46,786 nucleotides of DNA. Origin: JACZST01 sp964195155. GTDB taxonomy: Bacteria; Actinomycetota; Acidimicrobiia; Spongiisociales; UBA5794. Both the position numbers and the translations under genes were made by a program. The stretch is taken from the NCBI GenBank assembly GCA_964195155.1, contig CAXMOP010000002.1, forward strand, positions 1 through 46,786. Reading direction: 5' to 3'. Position 1 is the first letter of the stretch. Each line of letters opens with the position of its first letter. Below are positions 1 to 8,885 of this stretch, piece by piece. Below the pieces are notes generated by a model that did no database searches, had not been told where the DNA came from, and saw nothing but the letters and a program-made list of their open reading frames with translations.

Positions 1-46
1 CGAGGACGACGCCCTGGTCCTGCGGATCCCGCTCACCGCCGAATGA
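1..46 (+). CDS. 3' end of an unidentified gene (partial)
   Basis: The second reading frame is open from the window edge to a TGA at 44-46 and encodes 14 residues ending LRIPLTAE. It has the codon pattern of the neighbouring genes (G/C in third positions) and is followed by a short spacer and repeat A. It is too short to identify. A real gene end is likely but not proven, because this frame was chosen only for its codon usage and its clean stop. Confidence 0.35.
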   Translation, partial: EDDALVLRIPLTAE

Positions 47-109
47 ACGCGATGAAAAGCGGGGAGGGCCAACGGGGCCGACGGGGCCAAGCAATGGTCG
101 CGGCATCGC

Positions 110-166
110 TTTGACCCCCTCCGCCTCGCTTCGCTCGGCACCTCCCCCTGAGGGGGAGGCAAAGTC
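110..166 (+). repeat. Dispersed palindromic repeat, family A, copy 1
   Basis: The copy begins TTGACCCCCTCCGCC and ends in a palindrome with an 8-bp stem (CCTCCCCC, TGA loop, GGGGGAGG) followed by CAAAG. The same element recurs at 45214-45229 plus 46465-46510 (opposite strand, split by an insertion sequence), and in variant form at 46530-46590 and 46600-46660. Read through, it encodes a proline- and serine-rich peptide, so it can falsely extend gene models. Here its GGGGGAGG arm sits 8 bases before the GTG of the next gene and probably acts as its ribosome-binding site. Confidence 0.8.
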
Positions 167-167
167 A

Positions 168-1028
168 GTGCTCGATCGCAGCTTGCTCCTGGTCTCCGGG
201 AAGGGCGGGGTCGGGAAGTCGGCCGTGACTGCGGCGCTGGCGATCGTCGCCGCCCGCCACGGCAAGCGAGTACTCGCCATCGCCATGACCGAGCCGCTCG
301 GGCTGGCCGCCCACCTCGGTGTTGAGACGCTGAGCTATGAGCCGGTGACGATCCGGCCCGGGCTGTACGGAGCGGTCGTCGATCGGGCCAATGCCCTCGA
401 CGAGTACCTCAGTCTGCAGCTCCGGGCGGCCAGGGCTCTGCCCATCGGCTATCTGAGCAAGGCGTTGAACGTGCTCGTTGATACCGCCCCCGGGGTCAGG
501 GAGATCATCACCATGGGCAAGCCGATCTTCGAGGTCTGGGAAGAGCGCTGGGACATCGTGATCGCCGACGCGCCCCCGATCGGGCAACTCCAGTCGTACT
601 TGGCGGCGCCCCGCACCATCACCGGTCTCGTTCCAACCGGCGCCGTCCAGGAACAGGCGGCACGGCTGGAGGCGACGCTTGCCGACCCGACGCTGAGCGG
701 CCTCGTGCTGGTGACGACCGCCGAGGAGCTGCCCATCATTGAGACCCGAGAGGCCATCGCTGAGATCGACGAGCGTCGACAGGTGGTGATCGTCGACGTG
801 CTGGCGAACCGTATCTTCACGCCCCTCGATTCGCCCCGGCGCACCATCGAGTCGATCGATGCTGGCGATGCCAGGGATGCCGCGCTATTGCACTCCGACC
901 TGACCGATCAACAGGGCGAATGGCTTGACGCTCTGCCCGACGATCCGCACCTGCCATATCTGTTCGACGTACGAACGCCCGCGGAAATCGCCGAACGTCT
1001 CGCCGATGAATGTGAGCGACTGCTGTGA
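168..1028 (+). CDS. ArsA/Get3-like ATPase, first of a pair (BagA-like)
   Basis: This is a 286-residue P-loop ATPase of the ArsA/GET3 family. Near residue 12 it has the deviant Walker A GKGGVGKS with the signature lysine, and a switch II-like ADAPP around residue 140. Such ATPases usually form dimers that couple ATP hydrolysis to handling of membrane-protein tails or small molecules. The bacterial substrate is unknown. I chose the GTG at 168 over an upstream TTG at 111, because the intervening 19 codons are repeat A and GGGGGAGG lies 8 bases before the GTG. The gene overlaps the next ATPase by 4 bases, so the two are surely co-expressed. From memory of mycobacteria, the pair resembles Rv3679/Rv3680 (BagA/BagB). 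Family call firm, orthology inferred. Confidence 0.82.
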   Translation: MLDRSLLLVSGKGGVGKSAVTAALAIVAARHGKRVLAIAMTEPLGLAAHLGVETLSYEPVTIRPGLYGAVVDRANALDEYLSLQLRAARALPIGYLSKALNVLVDTAPGVREIITMGKPIFEVWEERWDIVIADAPPIGQLQSYLAAPRTITGLVPTGAVQEQAARLEATLADPTLSGLVLVTTAEELPIIETREAIAEIDERRQVVIVDVLANRIFTPLDSPRRTIESIDAGDARDAALLHSDLTDQQGEWLDALPDDPHLPYLFDVRTPAEIAERLADECERLL

Positions 1029-2074
1029 CGGAGGTCATCGTGGTCACGGGTGCGGGTGGAGTCGGGAAGACGACCTTGTCGGCGGCAATTTCCATCGTCG
1101 AGTCATCGGCACACCGACGCACCCTGGTTATGACAGTGGACCCGGCAAAGCGCCTCGCCGATGCCCTCGACCTCGGCGACCTGGAAGGCGAGCCGGTACC
1201 GGTCGATGCCGTGCCCGGCCTTTGGGCGGCGACCCTCGATGTCACCTCTTCCTGGGAGGCCATCGTGCGGCGTTACAGCGAGCCCGTGGTCGCCGACCGA
1301 CTGTTGGTGAACCCCTATTTCCGCGCCATCGCCGATCGCTTCCCAGCCGCCCAGTCGTTTGCGGCGGCGGAGACCATGTCGATCTTCCTCGAGACCGGCA
1401 ACTGGGACTTGATCGTGATCGATACCCCTCCCTCTGCGGGTGGCCTCGACTTCTACCTCGCCCCAGCCAGGACGGCCGATCTGGTCGGAGGCAAGTTGCT
1501 GCACTGGCTCACCGGAGCCCAGCTGCCGGGCCGCCGCTTCCTCTACCGTTTCACCGGCCGCCCGCTGCTCAAGGTCGCGGACACCGTGCTCGGGGGTCCG
1601 CTGCTGGAGAACGTCGCGGAGTTCTTGCTCGACCTCCGCACTATGTACGACGCGCTGACGGTCAGGGCGCACACGATGCAGCGATACCTCCAGGAGGCGG
1701 CGACGGTGGTGGTGACGACGGCCGACCCTGCCCCGGTTGCCGAGGTGGTCCGCTTTTTTGAGGAGCTGACCGATATCGACATCCGCCCCAAAGCCATCGT
1801 GCTCAACCGGGCCCTCCCCCAATCGTGGGCGGAAACGTCCACATCCCCAATCTCGGGCATCGACGACCCGGTCGTCGCCGCCGAGCTGAACCAGAACCTG
1901 GTGAATTGGGGCGGAGAGGCGAGGCGCCAGACGATGGCGATGGAGGGGCTCGCCGATCGCTACGGCGTGCCCCTCATCCCGGTGCCGTGGTTTGCGGAGT
2001 CGCCGACGGATGCCACACGTCTGCAGCTGCTGCTCCAAGACATCGATCTCTCGTCGCTGCTGACAAGTAGCTGA
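1025..2074 (+). CDS. ArsA/Get3-like ATPase, second of a pair (BagB-like)
   Basis: This 349-residue protein of the ArsA/GET3 family starts at a GTG that overlaps the previous stop (GTGA). Its P-loop reads GAGGVGKTT near residue 9, so an alanine stands where the family's signature lysine should be. The rest looks intact: TVDPAKRLADAL (switch I-like) near residue 40 and VIDTPPSAGGLDF (switch II) near 130. A partner with a complete P-loop next to one lacking the signature lysine suggests an asymmetric heterodimer. No metalloid-efflux gene (arsB, arsR) is nearby, so arsenite pumping is unlikely. The last codons (LTSS) lie in the repeat that follows. Confidence 0.85.
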   Translation: MTEVIVVTGAGGVGKTTLSAAISIVESSAHRRTLVMTVDPAKRLADALDLGDLEGEPVPVDAVPGLWAATLDVTSSWEAIVRRYSEPVVADRLLVNPYFRAIADRFPAAQSFAAAETMSIFLETGNWDLIVIDTPPSAGGLDFYLAPARTADLVGGKLLHWLTGAQLPGRRFLYRFTGRPLLKVADTVLGGPLLENVAEFLLDLRTMYDALTVRAHTMQRYLQEAATVVVTTADPAPVAEVVRFFEELTDIDIRPKAIVLNRALPQSWAETSTSPISGIDDPVVAAELNQNLVNWGGEARRQTMAMEGLADRYGVPLIPVPWFAESPTDATRLQLLLQDIDLSSLLTSS

Positions 2075-2146
2075 GCAACGAAGTAGCCAAGTAACGAAGT
2101 AGCCGAGTAACGAAGTAGCCGAGTAGCCGAGCGCTACTCAGCTACT
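2066..2146. repeat. 8-bp tandem repeats bounded by inverted arms, between convergent genes
   Basis: Variants of AGTAGCCG and AGTAACGA alternate from about 2079 to 2130. The array is flanked by exact inverted arms, AGTAGCTGAG (2066-2075) and CTCAGCTACT (2137-2146). Inside is a 7-bp stem-loop, GAGTAGC (2121-2127) and GCTACTC (2133-2139), with a 5-base loop. It lies between the stops of the ATPase gene and dnaE, so it may act as a bidirectional terminator, but there is no T-tract. Confidence 0.7.
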
Positions 2147-2154
2147 GCCGCCCC

Positions 2155-5100
2155 TCAAAGAACGACAGAAGGTCCCAGCAGCTCTCGTAGCTCGGCGAAC
2201 AGCGCCGAACGAGTCTCGACCCGGTGGTCCCGGCCGAGGCGAAGCACCTTCTCTCCATTGTCCGACGTCATGTGGAGGTACACCTCTGCGCCTCCGGGGT
2301 GGTTGCTGAGGATGCCGCGCAACTTGCCAACGGTGTCCTGCGACAACCGGGTGGCGGGCACGGTCAGGCGCACGACAGAGTCGGCATCGAGCTGGGGCTC
2401 GTGGATCTGCTGTGCGATGAACTTGACGTCGTCCCCGCGATGGTCGACGCGCCCGGTCACCACCAGGATGGCGTCCTCGCGCACGAGCGGGCCGAACTCG
2501 GCGACGGTCCGCGGGAAACAGACCACTTCGACCGAGCCTTCGAGGTCCTCGAAGACGAAGAAGTACATGGGGTCGCCGGCCTTGGTGTAACGGGTGGTGA
2601 TCGATCCGACGATCCCGCCGATAGATGCCTGCGCCTTGTCTTGCTGTTCCCAGAGACCCGGGATCGACGTCGAGCACATCGCCTCCAGGGTGTGCTCGAC
2701 TCCAAACAGCGGATGGTCGGAGACGTACAGGCCGAGCATCTCCTTTTCGAATGCCAGCTTCATCTTCTTTTCCCACTCGATTGTGGGCACCTCGAGCGGC
2801 ACGGTTTCGATCGCACTGTCCGAGCCTCCAAACAAGCTGTACTGGCCCATCTCTTCGGCGCGGCGTCTGGCGATCGTTGCATCCATGGTGTCGAAGGTCA
2901 CTTCGAGCAATCCCTTCCGGTCGTATCCGAGCGAATCGAACGCTCCCGCCTTGACCAGGGATTCGATGGTCCGCTTGTTGAGCACGCTGACGTCGACCCG
3001 GTTGACAAAGTCGGCGAAGCTGGAGAAGGGCCCGTTCTTCTCCCGTTCGATGACGATCAGCTCAACGACTGCCTCCCCGACGTTGCGGATTGCGGACAGG
3101 CCGAACGAGATCCGGTTGTCCTCGCCGACGAAGTCGGACTCGGAGAAGTTGACGTCGGGTACCAGAACCAGGATTCCCATCCTGCGGGATTCGTGGAGGT
3201 AAACCGCGGTGCGGTCCTTGTTCTGCTTGGACGAGGTGAGCAGGGCCGCCATGTACTCGGCCGGATGATGCACCTTGAGCCACGCCGTTTGGTAGGCGAC
3301 CAGGGCGTATGCAGCGGAATGGCTCTTGTTGAACCCGTACCCGGCAAAGTGCTCGATGAACCCGAACAACTCCTTGCCGAGCTGCTCCGGGTGCCCGTTG
3401 GCGACGCACCCGGCGATGAACTGCTCCTCCTGAGCCTGCATGACTGCGGGGATCTTCTTTCCCATGGCCTTGCGCAGCGTGTCCGCCTCGGTGAGGGTGT
3501 ACGCCGCCATCATCTGCGCGGCCTGCATCACCTGTTCCTGGTACACCATGATCCCGTAAGTGCCGCCCAGGATCTCCTCGAGATCTTCATGGAGGTAGGT
3601 GATCTGCGCCTTGCCGTTCTTGCGATCGGCGTACTCGAGATGCATGCCGGCGCCGAGCGGTCCGGGCCGGTACAGGGCGTTCAGCGCAACCAGGTGGTCG
3701 AACTCGTCCGGCTCGAGATTGCGCATCAGCGCCCGCATCGGCCCGCCTTCGAACTGGAACACCCCGATCGAGTCGCCGCGCTGGAACATTGCGTAGACGG
3801 CCGGGTCGTCGAGCGATACATCGTCGATGTCTGGCTTTGTGCCGGTGTTGCGCTCGATCAGCTCGAGCGCATTCTCGATCGTGGTCAAGTTGCGCAACCC
3901 CAGGAAGTCCATCTTGAGCAGCCCGAGCGCCTCGACGCCGTGCATCTCATACTGGGTGACGATTTCTGCATCCTCGCCCTTGCGCTGGATCGGGACAATC
4001 TCGATGAGAGGCTCGGGCGAGATGACGACGGCGGCAGCATGGATCGAGTCCTGGCGGCGGAGGCCCTCGAGGCCGCGGGCGGTGTCGACGACCTCCTTGA
4101 CCTGGGGGTCGGTGTCGTAGAGCTCCCGGAGCCCCGCCGCCGCGGCGTGCTGGTCCCGGATCATTTGATCGGCATACCGGCCCGGCTCGTCGAGCGCGGT
4201 GGCAAGCGTCGCGTCCTTGCCCAGGATCGCCGGTGGCATCAGCTTGGCCGTCCGGTCCCCGACGCTGTACGGGTGGCCGAGGACGCGCGCCGCATCGCGG
4301 ATCGCCTGCTTTCCCTTGATCGTGGAGAAGGTGATGATCTGGGCAACGTGGTCCGAGCCGTAGCGTTCAGCGCAGTACCGGATCATCTCCGCCCGGTACC
4401 GGTCGTCGAAGTCCATGTCGATGTCCGGCATTTCGCGTCGGCCGGGGTTGAGGAACCGTTCGAAGAGCAGCCCGTACTCGAGGGGATCGAGATCGGTGAT
4501 GTCGAGGCAATACGAGACGATGGAACCTGCGGCGCTCCCCCGGCCCGGGCCGCGCCGGATGCCGCGCTCCCTGGCGTGGCGCATCAGGTCCCAAACGATG
4601 AGGAAGTAGGCGGAGAATCCCATCTCGGCGATCACCCGAAGCTCGTAATCGATCCGTTCGGCAACCTCGTCGCTGGGCGATCCGTAGCGTTGATGGGCTC
4701 CGGCCATCGTCAGTTCGCGCAGATAGGCGTCCTCGGTGGTGCCGTCGGGCACCGGGAACTGTGGGAGCAGAAGGTTCCCAAACTCGATATTGATATCTAC
4801 CCGCTCGGCGATGAGCAGGGTGTTGTCCGCCGCTCCCGGGTATCGGTCTTGTGGGAACAGGGCACGCATCTGCCGGGCCGTCTTGAGGTAGAACTCTTCG
4901 GAGTCGAAGCGGAATCGCTTCTCGTCGCTGCGGTTCGCCCCGGTCTGGATGCAGAGCAGCACGTCGTGTGTGTCGGCCTCAGACGCATAGGTGTAATGGC
5001 TGTCGTTCGATGCGAGCAGGGGGGCACCGATGTCGCTCGCCACCTGGAGCAGATCGTCCATGATCCGCTCCTGTGCGCTCATGCCGTGATCCTGGACCTC

Positions 5101-5694
5101 AACATAGAAGCCCTTTTTGCCGAATATGTCTTGGTACTGCGCCGCTGCTGCCACCGCAGCGGCGTAGTCGCGCACCTGGCCGACGTTGCCTTCCTCGGAC
5201 GAGGAATCTGGTGCCAGCAGCTGGGGAACATGGCCGCCGAGACAGCCGCTCGTTGCGATGAGGCCCTCGCTGAACTCCGCCAGCAGCTCGATGTCCATGC
5301 GCGGCTTGTAGTAAAAGCCGTCGAGGTAGGCCTTTGATGCCAGCTGGATGAGGTTGCGGTACCCGGTGTCGCTGACCGCGAGCAGCGTCATGTGGTAGCG
5401 GGTGTCCTCGCGACGCGGCGGACGATCGAAACGGGAGCCCGGGGTGACGTATGCCTCGATGCCGATGATCGGCTTGATGCCCGCCTCGGTCGCCGCCTTG
5501 TAGAAATCGACGACGCCGTAGAGCACCCCGTGGTCGGTGATGGCGATCGCCGGCTGATCGTCGGCTGCCGCGGCGGCCACCATGTCAGCGACCCGCGCCG
5601 CCCCGTCGAGCATGGAGAACTCGGAGTGAACGTGCAAATGTGCGAAGCCTTCGCGGGCCAACGGGCAATCCTCGGTCGTCCGAATTACAAGCAT
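2155..5694 (-). CDS. dnaE: DNA polymerase III subunit alpha
   Basis: This is the replicative polymerase catalytic subunit, 1179 residues, the usual size of actinobacterial DnaE1. The PHP domain opens with HLHVHSEFSMLDG (near 19-31) and AITDHGVLYG. The polymerase active site shows PDIDMDFDD near 421-429 and the nucleotide-binding stretch GRGSAAGSIVSYCLD before it. The C-terminal OB-fold contains GGIVGSITTRYTKAGD. The ATG at 5694 has only a weak ribosome-binding site. A TTG at 5661 (MAREGF) has GAGG eight bases upstream and would keep the whole PHP domain, so it is a serious alternative. The gene stands alone, convergent with the ATPase pair and divergent from the HNH gene. Confidence 0.97.
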   Translation of the reverse strand: MLVIRTTEDCPLAREGFAHLHVHSEFSMLDGAARVADMVAAAAADDQPAIAITDHGVLYGVVDFYKAATEAGIKPIIGIEAYVTPGSRFDRPPRREDTRYHMTLLAVSDTGYRNLIQLASKAYLDGFYYKPRMDIELLAEFSEGLIATSGCLGGHVPQLLAPDSSSEEGNVGQVRDYAAAVAAAAQYQDIFGKKGFYVEVQDHGMSAQERIMDDLLQVASDIGAPLLASNDSHYTYASEADTHDVLLCIQTGANRSDEKRFRFDSEEFYLKTARQMRALFPQDRYPGAADNTLLIAERVDINIEFGNLLLPQFPVPDGTTEDAYLRELTMAGAHQRYGSPSDEVAERIDYELRVIAEMGFSAYFLIVWDLMRHARERGIRRGPGRGSAAGSIVSYCLDITDLDPLEYGLLFERFLNPGRREMPDIDMDFDDRYRAEMIRYCAERYGSDHVAQIITFSTIKGKQAIRDAARVLGHPYSVGDRTAKLMPPAILGKDATLATALDEPGRYADQMIRDQHAAAAGLRELYDTDPQVKEVVDTARGLEGLRRQDSIHAAAVVISPEPLIEIVPIQRKGEDAEIVTQYEMHGVEALGLLKMDFLGLRNLTTIENALELIERNTGTKPDIDDVSLDDPAVYAMFQRGDSIGVFQFEGGPMRALMRNLEPDEFDHLVALNALYRPGPLGAGMHLEYADRKNGKAQITYLHEDLEEILGGTYGIMVYQEQVMQAAQMMAAYTLTEADTLRKAMGKKIPAVMQAQEEQFIAGCVANGHPEQLGKELFGFIEHFAGYGFNKSHSAAYALVAYQTAWLKVHHPAEYMAALLTSSKQNKDRTAVYLHESRRMGILVLVPDVNFSESDFVGEDNRISFGLSAIRNVGEAVVELIVIEREKNGPFSSFADFVNRVDVSVLNKRTIESLVKAGAFDSLGYDRKGLLEVTFDTMDATIARRRAEEMGQYSLFGGSDSAIETVPLEVPTIEWEKKMKLAFEKEMLGLYVSDHPLFGVEHTLEAMCSTSIPGLWEQQDKAQASIGGIVGSITTRYTKAGDPMYFFVFEDLEGSVEVVCFPRTVAEFGPLVREDAILVVTGRVDHRGDDVKFIAQQIHEPQLDADSVVRLTVPATRLSQDTVGKLRGILSNHPGGAEVYLHMTSDNGEKVLRLGRDHRVETRSALFAELRELLGPSVVL

Positions 5695-5866
5695 GGCATT
5701 CTTGCACGGTTCGTACCCCAGGGCGACACCCCGCGAGAAAGCATTTCGCGATTCGCCTGCGGCGGCGACGCGAACGTGAAATTCCTCGATCTAAACTCGT
5801 TCCGCGCACCCCATTCCGCGTTCCGCAGAAGGCATTTCTGTCACACCCGGTTGATACGTTGTCGGT
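5695..5866. other. Divergent intergenic region between dnaE and the DUF222-HNH gene
   Basis: These 172 bases must hold the promoters for both divergent genes. I see no convincing -35/-10 pair and no actinobacterial LexA-type palindrome. The part from about 5785 to 5830 contains short imperfect repeats of TTCCGCG/ATTCCGCG. No RNA gene was recognised. Confidence 0.4.
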
Positions 5867-6973
5867 ATGTTCTGGAGCAGCCGACGGATCGAAGAACGGA
5901 TCACCCGGCTCAGGGAGCTCGATGCGCACATCAGCGACCTGCGGCAGGAGCAGAGCGTGATCGTCAACGACCTGAGCAAGATGGGCATCGCCCAACGCGA
6001 CCGCGCACGCTCCCTGATCGAGTGGCTCTGTTCCCGGCTCGACACGTCTCGCGCCCACGCCTCCGACCTCGTCCTGGCTCGCCGCCTCGCTGTTCACCGC
6101 GACGTCTCACACCGCCTCTTCGAGCGGGAGATCTCGTTCGACCGGGCCATGGCGACCCTGAAGCTCGCCGACGCCGGCGCCGAAGCACAGACCGTCCGAA
6201 GCAGCTATCGCGTGGATCTGAACCGCGTTGCCAGCCTGACCGCACAACAACGCAGGGTCTCCCGCGTTGGCGAACTGCAAGCGTTCGCCGGGCGGTTCTT
6301 CTCAATCCAGCCAACGCTGGACGAGTCGTCATGGCGGCTTTCCGGTCAGCTGCCCGGAGTCGAGGGGCGCGTGGTCGAGAAGGCCCTCCACGACCGGGCA
6401 GATGAGTTCCGAACCATGCCGAAGGGTGAGACCTCGACCCGCGGGCAGCGCCAGGCCGATGCCCTGGTCGCCATGGCCCAAGATTCCATCGACCGAGATG
6501 GTGACCAGGCCGGAGACGCTTCAGGCTCGTCGGTGGCAGTGTTTGTCGACTTCGACCAGGCCAACGGCACCGGCGGCGAACTCGGCGCCGCAGTCGAATA
6601 CGGACTGCGCGTCGGCCCCAACACCCTCAACGAACTGCTCTGCACCGGATCGGTCCAAATCATCGGACTCACCAACGGCCGCCCCGTCGTCACCTCGGAC
6701 GCCGCCAAAGTCATCCCACCCGCTGTACGCCGCTACGTCGCATACCGCGACCGCGGCTGCACCATCGACGGCTGCACCAGCCGCTACCGGCTCCAACCCC
6801 ACCACATCCGGGAGCGACGCCACGGCGGCGACCATGATCCCGATCACCTCACCACCCTGTGCTGGTACCACCACCACGTCGCCGTCCACGGCCAAGGGTA
6901 TTGCATCGACCCCACCAGCCCACCACATCGCCGACGTCTCATCCGGACCCGGATAGGGCGCGACCCGCCGTGA
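5867..6973 (+). CDS. DUF222 (13E12 repeat) protein with C-terminal HNH nuclease domain
   Basis: This 368-residue protein has the architecture typical of the actinobacterial 13E12/DUF222 family. A long helical N-terminal DUF222 region begins IEERITRLREL. A C-terminal HNH domain at about 285-345 includes YRDRGCTIDGC, LQPHHIRERRHGGDHD and LCWYHHHVAVHG. The paired cysteines and the HH...H/N-type metal site look complete. Family members are abundant, multicopy and of unknown function, and are often treated as mobile or selfish genes. The gene is single here, with no intron or intein at its edges. It starts at an ATG with no strong ribosome-binding site, so translation may be leaderless. Confidence 0.9.
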   Translation: MFWSSRRIEERITRLRELDAHISDLRQEQSVIVNDLSKMGIAQRDRARSLIEWLCSRLDTSRAHASDLVLARRLAVHRDVSHRLFEREISFDRAMATLKLADAGAEAQTVRSSYRVDLNRVASLTAQQRRVSRVGELQAFAGRFFSIQPTLDESSWRLSGQLPGVEGRVVEKALHDRADEFRTMPKGETSTRGQRQADALVAMAQDSIDRDGDQAGDASGSSVAVFVDFDQANGTGGELGAAVEYGLRVGPNTLNELLCTGSVQIIGLTNGRPVVTSDAAKVIPPAVRRYVAYRDRGCTIDGCTSRYRLQPHHIRERRHGGDHDPDHLTTLCWYHHHVAVHGQGYCIDPTSPPHRRRLIRTRIGRDPP

Positions 6974-7042
6974 CGCCGACGCGATCCCATCAGGGGCTCG
7001 CCGCACCGTGACCGACCGATGCAACCGAAAACCAGCGAGGCC

Positions 7043-8848
7043 CTACCCAACCCTGGCCCGGGCGATCCCGGTGTACCCATAGCCGGCGAAGATCGTCGCA
7101 TCGGCGTTGCCCTGCGTGTTGGAGTTCTTGACGTACAGCATGCCGTTGGAGGGCCGGTACACGGCAACGGTGTCCTCCCCATCGCCATCCCAGTCACCGG
7201 CGATCAGGCGGTCACCCGGGTTCCCGTAAATGAACTGGGCATGGGCGATACCGGTGGTGAGCGTGTTGCGGAAGTACACCAGCCCGGTTGATTCGCGGTG
7301 GAGCCCGACGCTGTCGAACCCGTTTCCATTGAAATCCCCGGCGAACGGGCGGTCACCCGGGTTGCCAAATGAGAAGGCGAGGTCGGCGGCACCGAGGCCG
7401 CCGTCCGCCGAACCGAGCCGGTTGATGACAAACACCTGCGCAGTCGAGGGGCGAAAGACCGAGACCGTGTCGCACCCATCACGGTTGAAGTCCCCGGCCA
7501 ACGGCACGTCGCCTGGGTCGCCGAAGAAGAAGCTGATGTCGGCGTTTCCCTGCGTCCTGCTGTTGCGCAGATAGACATACCCGTCACTGGCTCGATACAG
7601 ACCGGGTGTGTCCTCGCCGTTGCAGTTCCAGTCCCCGGAGAAGGCGATATCGCCGGGGTTCCCAAAGTAGAAGCTGTCGAGGGAGTGGGAGCTGGCCATC
7701 GCGCTCCACACGTGGAACCTGCCCCCGCCGTCCTGCACCATCACGGTGTCGCATGTTTTGCCATCGGGGCACAGGTCCGCGACCACCGAGTGCTCGGCGA
7801 TGAGCGAATTCGTCACTTGTGGTGGCCCGGACCCCAGGTAGAAGATCCCGGGGTAACCGCGGGTCTCGAACCCGTCGCTCGGGTTGTTGATCAGCACCGA
7901 ATCGGTGATCACCAGGTGACCGGTGCGGTTGTTCGACACGAAGAAGACGGCCCCTCCCCCTTCATTGGCATGGTTGTCCTCGATGTGCGTGCCGAGCAGG
8001 GTCAGGGTGAAGTCGTTCCCGTCGTTGTAGATGGCGCCACCGCTGCCACCACCGGGCGATCCGGGACGTGCCGGGTTGGCCCCGTTGCCGATCGCCCGGT
8101 TGTGGGTGAGGAGGCTGTTGATCACCGTCCACGACACGCCGATGCTGCTCAGGCCCGCTCCGTTGGAGCACACGTTGGCGTACCCGGGTCCCCCGCCAAA
8201 GGTGCTGTTGACCACAAAGACGGGCAGGTCGTTGTGCTGGCTGAGCACCCGCACCGCGGCGCCACCGACATCGGGCCCGGTCGCATCACACGTGTTGTTG
8301 AAGAACCGGGAGTTGACGATCTTGAAACGCCCACCCCGGACGAAGATGGCGCCCCCACCGTCGTGGGTCTCGCCAATCGAGTTGCCGTCGATGAACGTGA
8401 GGTTCTGCACGGTCAGTTGAGGGTGGTCCTGGTCCTGGCAGTGCGAGGTCGTCCAGACCTGCGCCGGGTCGCAGGTGTTCATGTAGAGGATTCGGCGGGT
8501 GCCGTTGCCGCTCAGCGTGACGAGCCCGCCACCATCGATGACGATCCTCGGCCCGGTGTTGTTGCGTACCTTTGCGGTGGCGCTCATCACGATCGTCACC
8601 GGGTCTGGCCCGCAGTCGAATGTGATCACTCCTCCCTCGGCGACCGCGGCGACCACCGCTGCGGAGGTGCAACTCGCCGCCGTGCCGCTGCCGACGACGA
8701 CGTCCGGCGAAGCAGTGTCCTCGGCCTGCGCCTCCGGCGGGATTTCTGCGGTGCCGGTGGGGTTTCCGACCGGCGGCTCGGCGGCGAGCGCGGGCGCGCT
8801 CATGAGGAGCACGGCCGTCACGACGCCAGCGGCTATCGGTCCTTTCAC
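7043..8848 (-). CDS. Secreted right-handed beta-helix protein with VCBS/FG-GAP-like repeats
   Basis: This 601-residue exported protein has a signal peptide (hydrophobic stretch at about 5-20, likely cleavage after ALAA). Residues about 85-370 form a parallel beta-helix, with recurring GGGAIFV, GGAAVRV and GGAIYN turns and NxxF/T-I-NS rungs. It is cysteine-containing, as expected outside the cell. Residues about 390-595 hold four repeats of roughly 50 residues centred on GDWDGDGEDT, GDFNRDGCDT and GDFNGNGFDS, which resemble calcium-binding VCBS or integrin-like propeller blades. The start is a GTG. No sortase motif or membrane anchor is seen at the C-terminus. A role in binding or cleaving extracellular polysaccharide is possible, but no catalytic site can be assigned. 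Confidence 0.8.
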   Translation of the reverse strand: MKGPIAAGVVTAVLLMSAPALAAEPPVGNPTGTAEIPPEAQAEDTASPDVVVGSGTAASCTSAAVVAAVAEGGVITFDCGPDPVTIVMSATAKVRNNTGPRIVIDGGGLVTLSGNGTRRILYMNTCDPAQVWTTSHCQDQDHPQLTVQNLTFIDGNSIGETHDGGGAIFVRGGRFKIVNSRFFNNTCDATGPDVGGAAVRVLSQHNDLPVFVVNSTFGGGPGYANVCSNGAGLSSIGVSWTVINSLLTHNRAIGNGANPARPGSPGGGSGGAIYNDGNDFTLTLLGTHIEDNHANEGGGAVFFVSNNRTGHLVITDSVLINNPSDGFETRGYPGIFYLGSGPPQVTNSLIAEHSVVADLCPDGKTCDTVMVQDGGGRFHVWSAMASSHSLDSFYFGNPGDIAFSGDWNCNGEDTPGLYRASDGYVYLRNSRTQGNADISFFFGDPGDVPLAGDFNRDGCDTVSVFRPSTAQVFVINRLGSADGGLGAADLAFSFGNPGDRPFAGDFNGNGFDSVGLHRESTGLVYFRNTLTTGIAHAQFIYGNPGDRLIAGDWDGDGEDTVAVYRPSNGMLYVKNSNTQGNADATIFAGYGYTGIARARVG

Positions 8849-8885
8849 CCCAACAAGATCGGCACCGCCGAGAAGGCAATTGAGC

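Noticed and set aside
2224..5337. Very long plus-strand open frame opposite dnaE (1037 codons)
   Set aside because: It is the antisense reading of dnaE, common in high-GC DNA. The minus strand has all polymerase motifs, and this frame has no recognisable domain.
5695..5866. SOS (LexA) box for the DUF222-HNH gene or dnaE
   Set aside because: I searched the region for TCGAAC-N4-GTTCGA-like palindromes and found none with both halves.
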